Shown here: positions 39,431 through 51,800 of the stretch, piece by piece
Layout of the letters: the number at the start of each line of letters is the position of its first letter
Position numbering within the stretch: the stretch's first letter is position 1
Assembly (NCBI GenBank): GCA_035222895.1
Contig: JAVYIG010000902.1
Location: forward strand, 1-64,000
Source of the DNA: Strongylocentrotus droebachiensis
Lineage: Eukaryota > Echinodermata > Echinoidea > Camarodonta > Strongylocentrotidae
DNA length: 64,000 nt
Reading direction: 5' to 3'
Translations under genes and position numbers: made by a program
Notes under the pieces: model-generated
What the model saw: only the letters and a program-made list of their open reading frames with translations
What the model was told of the DNA's origin: nothing
Databases searched by the model: none

Positions 39431-39800
39431 TTTGTCGTTTTATTTTGACAGGGTAGCCCTTTCAGTTATAAAAGCTGCTCGACCAAGGGGCCCTGTATCA
39501 ACATAATCAAAAACATATTTACAAAACATATAAACATACATAAGTTATAATGAACACAAAAATTAAACAAGATAAAATATTAAATAAATGGGGGGGGGGG
39601 GTGAAATATTCATGTAAGTACTATTTTAAACTATGTGAGGGAAATGAGTTTGCAGTGTTTATTAAATGAATCCAGTGAGTTTATTAAACGTAAAGAAGGG
39701 GTAATGCATTCCATATAACGGAGCCTTGGTAACAGAAAGATCTTTTGAAATACTCGGTTCTGTGTTTTCAATGAATAGAGGACAAGTAGTTGCATAACTG
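39430..39800 (-). mobile_element. 5'-truncated LINE 3' end, reverse strand
   Basis: On the minus strand a broken frame reads LLPRLRYMECITPSLRLI and SLDSFNKHCKL, like the ...R.R.WNSLP.SLR.I.SL..FK. end of non-LTR reverse transcriptases. It is followed by AGGGCTACCCTGTCAAAATA, a typical LINE 3' end. A G12 run (39590-39601) interrupts it. Confidence 0.65.
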
Positions 39801-39951
39801 GTATAACATGTCTGCATATTGCAATTTCATTTTTTGTTTCATTTTGAGAAATGGGGGAGAATATATTTCCTGTCTTCTAATACATTAAGTATTGTTATCT
39901 AATATTAACATTTTTTTTAAAGTCATTAATATGCCTACTGTATTTTGAAAT

Positions 39952-40162
39952 TTTCATAATCATAATCATCAACACTATTGTAATTATCTTCATCATCATT
40001 ATCATTACAATTAATATCATTATCTTCATCATATTCGTTATCACCATGATCATGTTCATCATTATGATCTTCATCATCATCATCACACCATTGTCATTTA
40101 CCTCCATCCTCACAAGCAACACCATCATCATCATCACCCCCACCATTATCACCATCATAATC
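39952..40162 (+). repeat. Imperfect CAT/ATT trinucleotide tract
   Basis: About 210 bases of CATCATTATCATTATC-like units with many interruptions; the Met-rich minus-strand frame reflects ATG in the complement. Confidence 0.85.
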
Positions 40163-40611
40163 TTCTAATATTTTAAAAACCAGGATAAGACCTATAGAAG
40201 ATAGAGAAGCAGAGATATAGAACGAGAAAGACGAGACCGATGTAGAAAAAGTAGCTATATTACACTGCAGCTTTAAAATCCACACTCTTGTCTTTCTCCC
40301 TCGAGTCCCCCTTGCCCTCATCCTTGATTCCATGTCTAAGAGTCTAGGGATTCCCAGAGTACTCACTTCAATATTACTTCAGAGATTCTTACAATGGCTT
40401 GCCTGTAGGACCTTCCTATCAAATCTTAGATTACAATCTCAAGAATGAGAGAATACCATCAACGCACATCGGCTGATGGTATGTCTGCATATATTGCAAT
40501 TTCATTCCTTATTTCTAGTTTGTTTCATTCACATAGTTAAATAATGCAATATTACATCTATTATTCAATTTATGTATTGAATTTTCTCCTCTTCTTTTGT
40601 TATCCTGATAT

Positions 40612-40616
<5 letters not shown>

Positions 40617-40648
<32 letters not shown>
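40617..40648 (+). repeat. (TC)n microsatellite
   Basis: About 15 uninterrupted TC units after a short C run. Confidence 0.95.
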
Positions 40649-40650
<2 letters not shown>

Positions 40651-42111
40651 CAATTCCAATAGTTGTCTTAACCAAGAAAGGTTTTTGTATGAGAAATTAT
40701 CATAATTTTCTTAACCTATTATTACCCCTTTCTTGTCCGCAATTTAATGCTGAAATATTTCTGAATTTAATTGAGAATGTTACAATAATTAATATGTAGA
40801 TTAAAAATAAAGATACATGTAGAAATAAATTTATTATTTACACTTATACAATATGCCCATATCATGTGCTTTACCATGTAGTCTCATAACAATAGTTATT
40901 GAGATCAATGTCATTTAAATTTTCACATACAAATTAACTCATTACACACAAATACAAATGGTTTTTATCAATGACACATGTGATAGATCATATCCAAGGA
41001 TAAACATATGTTCTTTGATGTATCATATTCTGTTAAAGACTGTATCAATTTACACACATGTATATGTTATTAAAATAATGCAAGTGTTTTTCAATGCTTT
41101 GATAAATTCAGTGATACTATAGCTGTTATGAACTTTTGTCATTCTTTAAAACATGATTATTAATGTTCCAGACCTCTGGAACTAAATGTACAAAATATAC
41201 TTTTAATGATTTGTAAATCCTTCTATTTCATCATGAAACAAATTCTTATCTTTTTTTTAATGAATATTATTGTGCAGTTAAATGTTTAAATTTGTTTTAA
41301 TATATATTTTATAGAGGATGACCTGATTATGTGATCAGGATTACTGTTTGAAAATGACACATGTCGTACTGTTCTGTCAACTTAAACTTTGAATGAATTA
41401 TAGAAATTGGATGGTCCGTCTATGACAAAATGATATGGCAAGCTTTTACAGATATAGATTGATTCAATTGAACCCAAATTAATAGTTTTATAACTAGAAG
41501 GAAAGGTTAAATTTGTTCAAAGTATGACCAATTATTGAATATCACACCTCTCTCTTTAGATGTCCCAAGAAAAATTATGCTGCTGAGCTTTAGTATGAAG
41601 TATTCAATAAATCTTATATACAGTACACTAACACTTCCAGAAGATGGTCCATTAAATCCATCTACTATTTAATAGTGTTTAACACTTAGGATAGAGATAG
41701 TTAAAGTCTATTGCAAGGCTTACTCTCATATGAAACAAACAAACAAACAAATAGACGAACAAACAAAATACGTCTCATATCTCAACATAAAACAAGAAGT
41801 GTAGTATACTCCTTTGATCTGAGTATGCACATTAGGAGGGGCCTTTGAGCCCATTCACATATTCCTCATTAAACATTGCCTCTGTGCATGTGAAGAGAGC
41901 TATTAATGTACACACATGACGTAAATTACATTTTACTGCAGGGATTTTCGCAATCTGGTTTATCATCTCAAGTGGGTACAAACTGAAACATTAAACTTAT
42001 AATTACATAGAAGATTAAGACAATTATATCAATACTTAAGATTATGAATATTCAAATAACATCAGTAAACATTGGATTTGAGGAATGCAATACTTGACCG
42101 ATTCCATATTC

Positions 42112-42262
42112 ATAGTAATAGTAATAAAAGTAATAATAAAAGTAACAATAACAATGGAAATTGTTATAACAGAAATGATGACAATAATGATAACAATTAC
42201 AATATCAGTGACAATAACAAGAACACTAACAGTTACAGCAACAATAACAATAACAATATGAA
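42112..42262 (+). repeat. AATAAC/AATAGT-like low-complexity tract
   Basis: A run of AATAACAATAACAATA-type units with variants; the Asn-rich plus-strand frame is its translation. Confidence 0.85.
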
Positions 42263-42330
42263 TTGGAACATAAGAATTAAAACAACAATAATTGGATTAT
42301 CATGGTGACTTTTGCAAAGGTTTACAAAAG

Positions 42331-42336
42331 TTTAAT
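42331..42336 (-). terminator. Candidate RPAP1 poly(A) signal (ATTAAA)
   Basis: The minus strand reads ATTAAA here, the commonest variant of AATAAA, about 380 bases past the stop. I found no AATAAA between it and the stop codon. If used, the 3' UTR would contain the MITE at 42411-42587. No transcript evidence. Confidence 0.3.
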
Positions 42337-42410
42337 TCTTGTGACCCTGTCCTCGTCTAGAGACTCATATTCATATAAACTTACTAAGCATAGTTGTCAA
42401 TTATCTATGT

Positions 42411-42587
42411 AAAGTAAAACCCGTCTACAAAGACCACCCAGGTGAGACAAGAAAAGTGGTCTTTATAGGCAGGTGGTCTTTATGTACAGGTTCCTTTAGT
42501 ACATGTTTCAATGAGAAACCATTATCAAGGGAAACAAAAAATGTGGTCTTTGTAGACAGGTGGTCACTAAAGCAGGTTTGACTGTAT
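42411..42587. mobile_element. MITE with TACAGT(C)AAACC-type inverted ends
   Basis: The left end reads AAAGTAAAACCCGTCTACAAAGA and the right end, reversed, TACAGTCAAACCTGC, with internal copies of a GTGGTCTTTATAG-like motif facing both ways. Such ends are common on small non-autonomous DNA transposons of invertebrates. It lies just downstream of the RPAP1 stop and is probably in its 3' UTR. Confidence 0.6.
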
Positions 42588-42716
42588 TATAGCCTATGTA
42601 ATAACTTGACAAATTTACAAAAATGGACCCTGATGTAAACACGAAATGAAACGCGAAGGGGATGCATGCAACATCAGAATACACAAACATGCTTATCCCT
42701 ACTTCTTACCACTCCG

Positions 42717-42890
42717 TCATGACTTTCCCTCTCTGTCTGTGTCCATCTTCTTGCTTCTCTGTTCTTGTATTGCTCTCTCTGCTGCTTGTAGGACTGCCGA
42801 CCTTTCCTCTGGCAAGGACTCGTAGGTGGTATAACCCTTTGGGTTGGTGGTATCTGGACCTCTGTAGAGCAGTAATAACTGCTTCAGATC
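42717..42890 (-). CDS. RPAP1: RPAP1 terminal coding exon
   Basis: It encodes 57 residues ending in a charged tail ([11 protein letters not shown]) before TGA at 42717-42719. It includes [20 protein letters not shown] and LPEERSAVL, comparable to the human LLHYK..N.TLPEGFE-like end. The acceptor is CCCACAG. Confidence 0.93.
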   Translation of the reverse strand, partial: DLKQLLLLYRGPDTTNPKGYTTYESLPEERSAVLQAAERAIQEQRSKKMDTDREGKS

Positions 42891-45800
42891 CTGTGGGGTT
42901 AAAACAATAAATATGAATTAATTGATTCAGGTAGTACCACTTTTCCAATGTTTGCTTGATAAAAGGAAAATGTACTAGCACAGGTTAATTAATGTTTACA
43001 ATTATTTGCAATATCATACTGGTATTTTTACTGAGTATATTTACTTACTCACGTTTACAGAATGTAAACTTCTTTAATATTCAAAGTCAACACAAACCTA
43101 TACAGGTACTCTATTACCCATCACCTAGTATTTTCAGTGTCCAATGAATATAATGATTTCCAGTTCAAATTCAATCAAACATTATGATGATTAGAGTGAC
43201 ACATACATCACAAAATATGTTTTATAAGTGAATACTGAATACTGTTACTTCTCCTGGAAACGATTGAAATACATTTAAATAGATGCTTTTCAAAATGACC
43301 CAGCAAGTAAAGAAATAAGTGTGAGCAATCAACATACTTCATTATGTAGGTTCATTGTGCTTTTGATCAGCTTTAGTTTTGCCGTCGTTTCTCGTACAGT
43401 TTCACCCTTTCCTTGTCCGCTGCTAAACATAAAATTGACAACATGGTGGACTGCAACCAGGTGCATCATGGGACACCAGGTGGGCCGCACCTTTCCCTGG
43501 ACCAAGTTCTGGAAGTACATGCTGATCAGAGACGGGTCTCTCTCAGGAGGGTCCAGGAAGTTGTGTGTTGGAATGGGACACTATTTAAGAGAAGGAATAA
43601 ATAGAAATAAAATAGCTATAAAGGGGTAAATTGATCGATACTTGTGGGGGACGTTACCATACAATGTAGGAAGTAGACAGTCAACATGGCAAGTAAATAG
43701 GGATAAGAATGAGGGAAGACAATGGAAAGTATATTTCATCTTCTGCACAGTTTGCATAATCTTGTAAGATTAACTTGCATCCATGTACATATACTTGTAT
43801 TTTATACATATGGATCTTGTCCAACATCAAAACATTACTATACGTTTGTAAGAAATCCTTTTAGATGCAACATAGAAAACTGATTTAATGCATCCGAATA
43901 AACTTGCTCCACAATTTTAACAACACAATTTCTTGGGCACATGTAATTACCTTTGATGGGTGGCTGGGCAAGGTGCGTAGTAGATCAATGTGATCAAACC
44001 AGAGTGTCTTACGGAAGTGAATACTGAACCTCTGCTGAAGCGGTAGCAGCACATAGTGAGAAAACAGAAGATCTCCAAAGGATACAGCTTCGTACTGGGC
44101 CAGTACAGCATTGAACCTTGGGAAAGAAGATTAACAAAAAAATTGTTGCTATTCCATGTCAGATTCTATTAGCATGGACATTCTACCCTTACAAATATAG
44201 TTAAATCAAGGACACCACCTTATAATGAGTTGCAAATGATCTGGCTGGATCGCAAGTCCTCCAATTAGTTGAAAACGTACAAGCTCGTATTTCTTTATTA
44301 CAGAGTTACAATTGTTATAAAGCACAATTGTTATAGAGCAAATTCTGCAGACTAAATGGACAACTTTCAATGATAGGACACCTCTCAAGGGCATGACTTA
44401 CAGATCATTGAAAGATCCAAGTCCTGGAATCTCTTGATCAAAGTCCATGTCCTTCATGTACTCTTGGCTTGTGTAGATCTTGAGTAGAGCAGCCAAGTAA
44501 TGGTGGATGGTTGGCTCCATGAACAAGTCACTGGCTGGAAAGGAAAAGGAAAATTACGAAAGTTATTTGAATTCTTGTAATCTCTGATTTTTGTAAGATA
44601 AAATATTATTTTGTTAATCAATATCACAGGTGGTATAGTAAAGACTAAATCAGTATGAATATTTGGTAGCGAATAAAATTAGTATCATTAAAAGCCGCTT
44701 GCATCCCTAAGTAAGACCCTAAGTATCTCTTCACAAACACCATCCAAGCACCAGCAATGTTTGTGATATTTACCAGTGAGAAAGATGCAGTAGAGCCTGG
44801 CTATCTTGGCTGCTAGTGGAATTGACCTCAAGGTCAAAGGTCGCCATGTCTCCAGTATGAAGACCCACCCTAGTGTGTCTGTGATGGCACCCATGATGTG
44901 AGGAGGAAGGGACTTCACAGTCTTCCCTTTCATCTCACTATGAGGTGAGAAAATAGAAAAAGCATTCAAAGAATGAATTTGCGAATCATTTTGCACTGTC
45001 GTCTTCCAGTGAAAGTGACTCTCTGTACATTATGAAGCACGGCCATGTTAGCAAGGAATAACTACATGTAGTTTGATGATTTAATACTTGTTTCATTTAC
45101 AAGTCATGCATAGGATTATAATGAATTATAGAAAACCAAAGTGTCTTTAGAAACATTTATGTTCAATGTCAAACCACATTTCAATTACCGGTAGTTGGAT
45201 TTTTTACAATTGGATTTGAAAAATTGTTTAAATGACAACATCCCAATAATATTGATGGATATTTTCTAATTGACTACTATAATTAAAACAAGACCAGTGA
45301 AAATTTGAATGTGTCTGTCACACAAATACATGAATCTTTGCAGATGGTTGGGTAACATATCTAAAAGATTGATTGCTTCCAACTCACCAAGAGCTAAAAG
45401 CCTAGATTCTAGCACGCGCTTAAAAAATAAATCTTATTTGAATGAAACTTACGCTTTCTGGGCTTCTGAGAAGATCTGAACCAATGGTAAGAAAGGCCAG
45501 TCGATTGGTAGCACAGGTCCCAGGAATGGTGGTAGATTGAGACTGGTCACTTCATGGTGTCTACCTGTACACCTAGCCCTAAACAAGATGAAACACAAGA
45601 GGTATGAAAGGCCAGTCTGTTGGTAGTAAGGACATCTGAGGGTTGGTAGACTTAGACTTGTCATTTCATATGATCTACTTGTAAAACTACAGATAAGAGA
45701 GGACAGTCTATTGGTAAAAGGGGAACTAGGAGGGGGAGGGGAAAGCATCATGAATATTCCTTTGATAGTAAAAGATACAATATAAAATTCTCATATTCCA

Positions 45801-48800
45801 ATTTTATACATCAACAGGTTTTCTAAGGCTTCCACATTACTTTATGCATGGCCAATAAACTTGAAGATTAAAGGAATTGAATTCAGCAGTCATGTAATAA
45901 TCTTACCTTGATCTAGCTAAGGATGGCTGCTCCTTGCCAAAGTAGACCATGTAAAGGTTTCTTATACTAGCTAATCTCTGATAGGCCTCCTGCAGGAGCT
46001 CTCCTTTACTCCTATCACGCTCCTTGCGAGTTGGCTCCTTGTCAGAAAACGTCAGGAATTCAGCCAGATCGGACGCCATAGGATCTCCTACATTCCCCTC
46101 TCTATATAAAACAAGAAATCACCACAATCGAATCAAAAGTCAAATATTTGTCAGAACATACCACGAAGACAATATAATTGTGAATACAATCCATAAATAA
46201 TTGCAGAATGCTCACTAAGGTTAAAGGGACTTTGTAACATTGTTCAGATGAGAGATAGTGGTGCTAAGGTAGTGACTTCAATGCTAGATGTACAATTAAA
46301 GATAATCTGTAAATTTGAGTGAAAACGGATCATTATTCATGGTACAAATTGGGAAAAACTGATCCGATCGATTCCTTAATTCTCCCAACTATATTATTCT
46401 ACTTCTATTCTGCTTGTCAAAGCCTGTTCAGCATCAAGACAAGGACAATTTAATTACATTTTAGGTGAATGTAAATTGTCACAAAGCAATAAAATGGCTC
46501 TACATTCCATTTCAGACAGTTATGTGTTGACAGATTTTTAGAGCCTGCCTGTTTTATGTATTTTTCTCATGGAAAAACAGTTGGGAAAATTCAAAAATGG
46601 TTGGGAGAATTTACTGTTAATCACTGTTAGAGGGTGCCTCACATCGACGCCTTCAAAGAAAACCATAGATATCTTTGTGGTTTGAGAATTTGTTCAGGAT
46701 TTTTTGCATGTCAGAGGAATAGTATAGTAGAAGGAATATAGTAAGTAACATTTTATACAAATATTGAGCAATTTTTTTCATCAACCTTCAACAATGTTAC
46801 CGAGTCACTTTAAGGCTTCAATAGTACACTATTAAATTGCGATCATGTTAACGAACTTCTACACATATCTGTAAAATATATTTGAAAAAGAAAAAACTTA
46901 ACAGCCCCAACATGTTACAGTTTCATTTTATTGCTGTTTAAAGAATACTGAACAAATAAAAACTCAATCACAGTGATCGTCCCAATTAATGCTACCATTT
47001 TTGGAATAATGAGCCCAAGTCTGGGAGTGGCAAAGACACTGCAAAATATTGCAAAGGTAATGTTAATGAAGAATAGACTTACGCAAGGAACTCTGTACTG
47101 AAGAGAATCATTGATAAGAGATCATGTGCATAGTGTTCATAACCAGGCTGAAGTCTAGCTAGTAGCTTCATAGCAGCACTGTGGTATAACTGACTGTGAT
47201 GTTTACAGGAATCCATTTGTTGAACCTGTGAAATGATAGCAAGTAAATTTCATGAATATTGAGCAAATTGTGATGTTATAATAATTATAATAATAATAAT
47301 AGCCTAATAGTCCACTCCAAATTTTATTAAACCGAAACGGAAATTCTTTTTGCCCAATTGATCGTGAGCCTGGCAGCCACTGAGCAGCGCCAGATCGACG
47401 TTGCTCTATCCCTTATTGTTGAACGCCAAACAAGGTAGCAACAACTCCCATTTTTTAACGTCTTTTGGTATGACGCGGCCGGGGGTTCGAACCCACGACC
47501 TCCTGGTTGTGAGGCCGACGCTCTACTGACTGAGCCAACACTCCGGTATCACGGTATCACGGTATCACAGTTATGACATGTTTGAAGAAAGATTATTTAT
47601 TTTTTGTTTATAAAGATCCCATGGTATCGCTTGCTTGGTAGGTGCCTTGTCTGTTCCATTTGATAGCAATGAAGGCTTTCTATAAAAATCTTCAACCCAA
47701 TAAACAGATCCAAGTATTTGATATGCTGTTCTCTGTTTTTCTCACCCATCTTTCCAATTAATATCGTATTTCTGTGCCCTTGGTCTTTATCACATGACCT
47801 ACAAACTAATGTTGCTTTAAGAGTCGCCTATTGACACATGGAATAAAGTCAATTAATACCAACAAACTACTTTATAAATGAACCAGCTTGATCACTAGTG
47901 AGAGAATTATTGCAAGAAGATATAAATAGACTGCATGTCAATCACTTACCACACACTGGAATATCTTGATGAGGAAGTACACGGCCGTATGCTCATGAAC
48001 TGCAAAATGTTCAGCAAGGCCCACGCTACCACACGCACCATCTCCACAGAAGTTCTCAAGGTAAGGCAGGACATAGCAACTCAGTACGATGGGTTCAAAC
48101 CTGGGCGCAACACCTTTGTGTATCTTGATCATCTGGTAAGTCAACCTAAAGAGGGCAGCACCATAGCCCAACGTCGATGTCTTTCGGACACAAGGGGGTG
48201 TTTCATCGCTGGAATCGTTGCTATGGCAGGAGAAGCTTGGGAGAGCACGCGTTGAGTATCTCTTGTGGTTTGTAGGTTGGTATGTCAGCGATGAGTGCAC
48301 CCTGAATGAGATGTATATGGAAAAACACAAGGGGATAGATTGTTTTTATACTTGCTCATTACCTGATTTTCTGCTTTGATCATGTCACTGACATGAACAT
48401 TCTTACACCATTCAATTGCTGTTACTTGGATTGGTAAACTAAAGCATAAATTATGAAACCTACTGCAACAGCTACAAAGATCATACTGCAATCGATTATT
48501 GATTTTTAAAAAGACTGAACAACTGTCACAAATGTTTGCATGTTCCTCCCAAATTCTTGCACACTGGGATGTTATAAAAGGTAAGAACATGTTCAGGAGA
48601 CCTCCTTGCACAATTTCTAAGTGTACTACCTTGATAATATTTTGCTGGAAAAAAATGGCGGCAATTTTTTCAACATGCGTGAGAAAAGCTACCAATGCGC
48701 TGAAAAGAAACGTCTTGTTGATAATCTGAGTAGTACAGTAGTAAAGTGAGTCTCATGCAGGATGCAGCTCCTCGCACTCGTCAGAACACTGAGAGTTTTG

Positions 48801-51800
48801 AAGCAAAGAATCACAGTACTTTGCAATAAGAAGTGGCTAAAGGGAAAGGAGCCAGTGCGTAAGGTATCAACAAAGAAGTGTCAAATGGCAATTGAGAAGA
48901 GAGTAAGGAAGCTGGGCAGAGATTACATTTTACGGAGAATGATTGGGTAGGGCCATAATATGATTGCCAAAGGTATAACCAATCATTCATCGTGTACGAG
49001 CAAATTTAAGGCCCTGAGCATTCATTCTCGTCGGTCAAAGTTAAACCCTTATGATGTTGCATTCAGCCGATTCCACATAGAATCACTCTGTGATAGGTAC
49101 CGAGACATTCTTGAGGAGCTTGGTGTCGATATAGGAGATCAATACTGTGCGACTGTCTTAAAACAGAAGGTACAGGAACACTATGGGTCACGTATTGCAG
49201 TCCTCGATCAAACAAAAGGTTCAGGATTTATATGTGATTCAACAGTACCACTTGGTAACGCACTGGATAAACTTAGTCGCCTAAAAGGAGATGATATCGA
49301 AGAAAAACACCACACACTTCTGCAAGCATCAAAGATTCTTAGTTCAGATTGTGAAAAGTGTAAGAAAGAGACTTGTGAGAAAAATTTAACTGAGATTTCC
49401 TTCACATCTGCGAACAATATGGTTCCAGACTCACTCTTCAACTTCTCAGCAATGCTGCTCAAAGACCATGCACCAGAATTGAGTGAAGGAGAAAGAGTTC
49501 ATGGAGACCAGGTAACAGCAGAAAAGCTATCATCATGTCACAGTATGTCCTACAGCATGTATTTGGCATACCCACACCTTTAGGAATTGCCACTGCGTAC
49601 TACATATTCAATCAGACACGAAGGAAATCAGGAGTAGTGCTGAACAACCGAACTAGCATGGGGATCAGTTATGAACGTCTTCATCGGCAACTGACAGCAC
49701 AGAGTGTGCAGGCCATGCAGCAGGTTGAAACTGATGATGTTAACACCCCAGAGACCATGGCAAGAAAATGCAAAAATGCCCATGTGTTTGCCATGGACAA
49801 TCTGGACTGGAAGAAGAAGAAGACACTTGAAGGTGGGAGTTTCAATGCTACTACTGCAATCATCATTGAAAGCCATTAGAAGTTGGAGAGGGCCCAAGAA
49901 GGTACTAGACTGCGCACTTCTATGTCAGACAAAAGAAAAACTCTATTTGATGTTGAAGACCCACCTCCTTCTACATGCCATATCTCAGCTAGAGACACGC
50001 AAGGTCACTTTGATGCATAGAGAAACTGGAAAGTCTAAAGACTTCTTCAGATGGCCAGGCTGAGGATGTTTTGCGTAAGTAGCGCCATAGTAGAATGAGC
50101 ACAACTTTGCAACTGGTGGATGCTCCTACAGATTTCTTTTCTCAACGATACAGCATATACTTTTTAAGGGGTTGACGTTCATAAGGCCGATTGCCCTTTC
50201 ATTAACCCCACATTCCCATAAAATTTTGTTTGCTCCTTCCCTTCGTATTTTTCTTGCACTTGATTTTGTATCTGTATATCATGTAAATCATGTTTGTATG
50301 TTTAATGTCTTTTTACGGAGAATGTAATAAATGAAATGAAATGATTTAGAAGCAGGACTTCCAGGCTTTTCTGCATTCTGTGCTGACCTCCACCCACGTA
50401 GATAGGCAAGCATCATTGGCTATCTTCATCTGATCCCTTCTTCTCCAACTGAGCCTGCTGTACTAAAGGAAAGGATGATGCAACTTGTCAGGACATTTCA
50501 TGCACTTGGCGACAAATACACAATTATCACTGGAGATCAAGCTAAATATGAGCTCGCCGTAGCCATTAGAGACGAGCAACATAGCGAGTTCAGCAATGTG
50601 GTCTTACTGCTTGGTAGCTTTTATCAAGCTCACAACTACATGAAAGCAGTTTGCAAGATCATCAGGGAGGCAGGTGCAGAAGACCTTCTCGTTGCAGCTG
50701 GTCTATGCCAGGAAGGGACTGCCAAGAAGATTTTTGGTGAGAAAGCTGACTTCTACCAGATCATACATGATACATGCCCTCATAATCCTGAGCGAAGCTA
50801 TGTGGCGCCTCTACTGGGAAGCGTTTGAGACATGGGCAGCAGACACAGAGAAACAGATCTTGAGTCTCGTCGGAAGTACACTTTGATCACATTCATTATC
50901 AAATGTTTGTTTATGTATGTATCCTGCATTTGTTAACATTTGTTAGCTTGAACTAAAAGACTGTGTTCGTCAGCCATTAACTATTTCCCAGATTGTGGGA
51001 CACACTTCCTCGTTATATTCGTAACAATGTATTATTGACTCAAATTGGCACTTGGTGCTCTCACTTGAACTCTGTCTTTAAAATCTCTATATATGATTCG
51101 GTCTTTAGTTATGTTGTATTAGATATTATATTTCTTAATAATAATAATAACGATGGTAATAGTTATATGATATAGTGGTAGCAATAATAATGATTGTAAT
51201 ACCAATAATGATGATGATGTTGATAATAATGATGATGAATATGCTCTTATATATTTGTAACAGTGTAATCTTTTAATGCTGTTTATATTTTTGTGTATTT
51301 CTATTTATTTATTTTTTGCTGTTTATACTGGTAACCATTTATGGAATATCAATATTTCTGATTGTATATTCAGATACGGTCCTGCTTGATGAAATTGACA
51401 GTCATATATTGTATTGTCATTAACAGCATATTATTATTCAGCGACTTCATAAGCATCAATTTATTACCCATTGACTTCACATAATCTGGGAATCGCCTAC
51501 GATGTATACCGTATAATTTCTGTTCCAATTCTCATTATACAGTGCGTCCCAGAAAAAACAAAACCGAGAATTATCAAAGTTTTATCATAACTTAATCACA
51601 ATTATTCCTTCTCTTTCATTTGATGCAACTCATATGATGCATATTTCACGTATGAGTGACTAAAAACAATTTGAAGAGAGGGTACCAAACAGTCATTTGG
51701 TGGGCAGTATCTGAATTTCAAAGTAAAATTCACATTTCTAGAAAATTCATTTTCTGCCCTCTCATATGACACCTCAATCAGGAAAAATGAGCCAGAAATA

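Larger units (their letters stand above)
39801..42330. other. Gene-poor sequence downstream of RPAP1
   Basis: Holds an imperfect CAT-type tract (39952-40162), a (TC)n microsatellite (40617-40648), a CAAA repeat (41736-41768) and an AATAAC-like tract (42112-42262). The Met-rich and Asn-rich frames over these are repeat artefacts. Confidence 0.55.

Noticed and set aside
39895..40158. Met-rich minus-strand frame
   Set aside because: Translation of the imperfect CAT repeat.
47480..47545. tRNA gene
   Set aside because: A and B boxes are present but there is no closing acceptor stem and the sequence runs into a SINE body.
48285..48695. 136-codon minus-strand frame overlapping the RPAP1 exon 47950-48301
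   Set aside because: The part beyond 48301 is intron of RPAP1 in another frame; it is upstream of a good acceptor and lacks family motifs.
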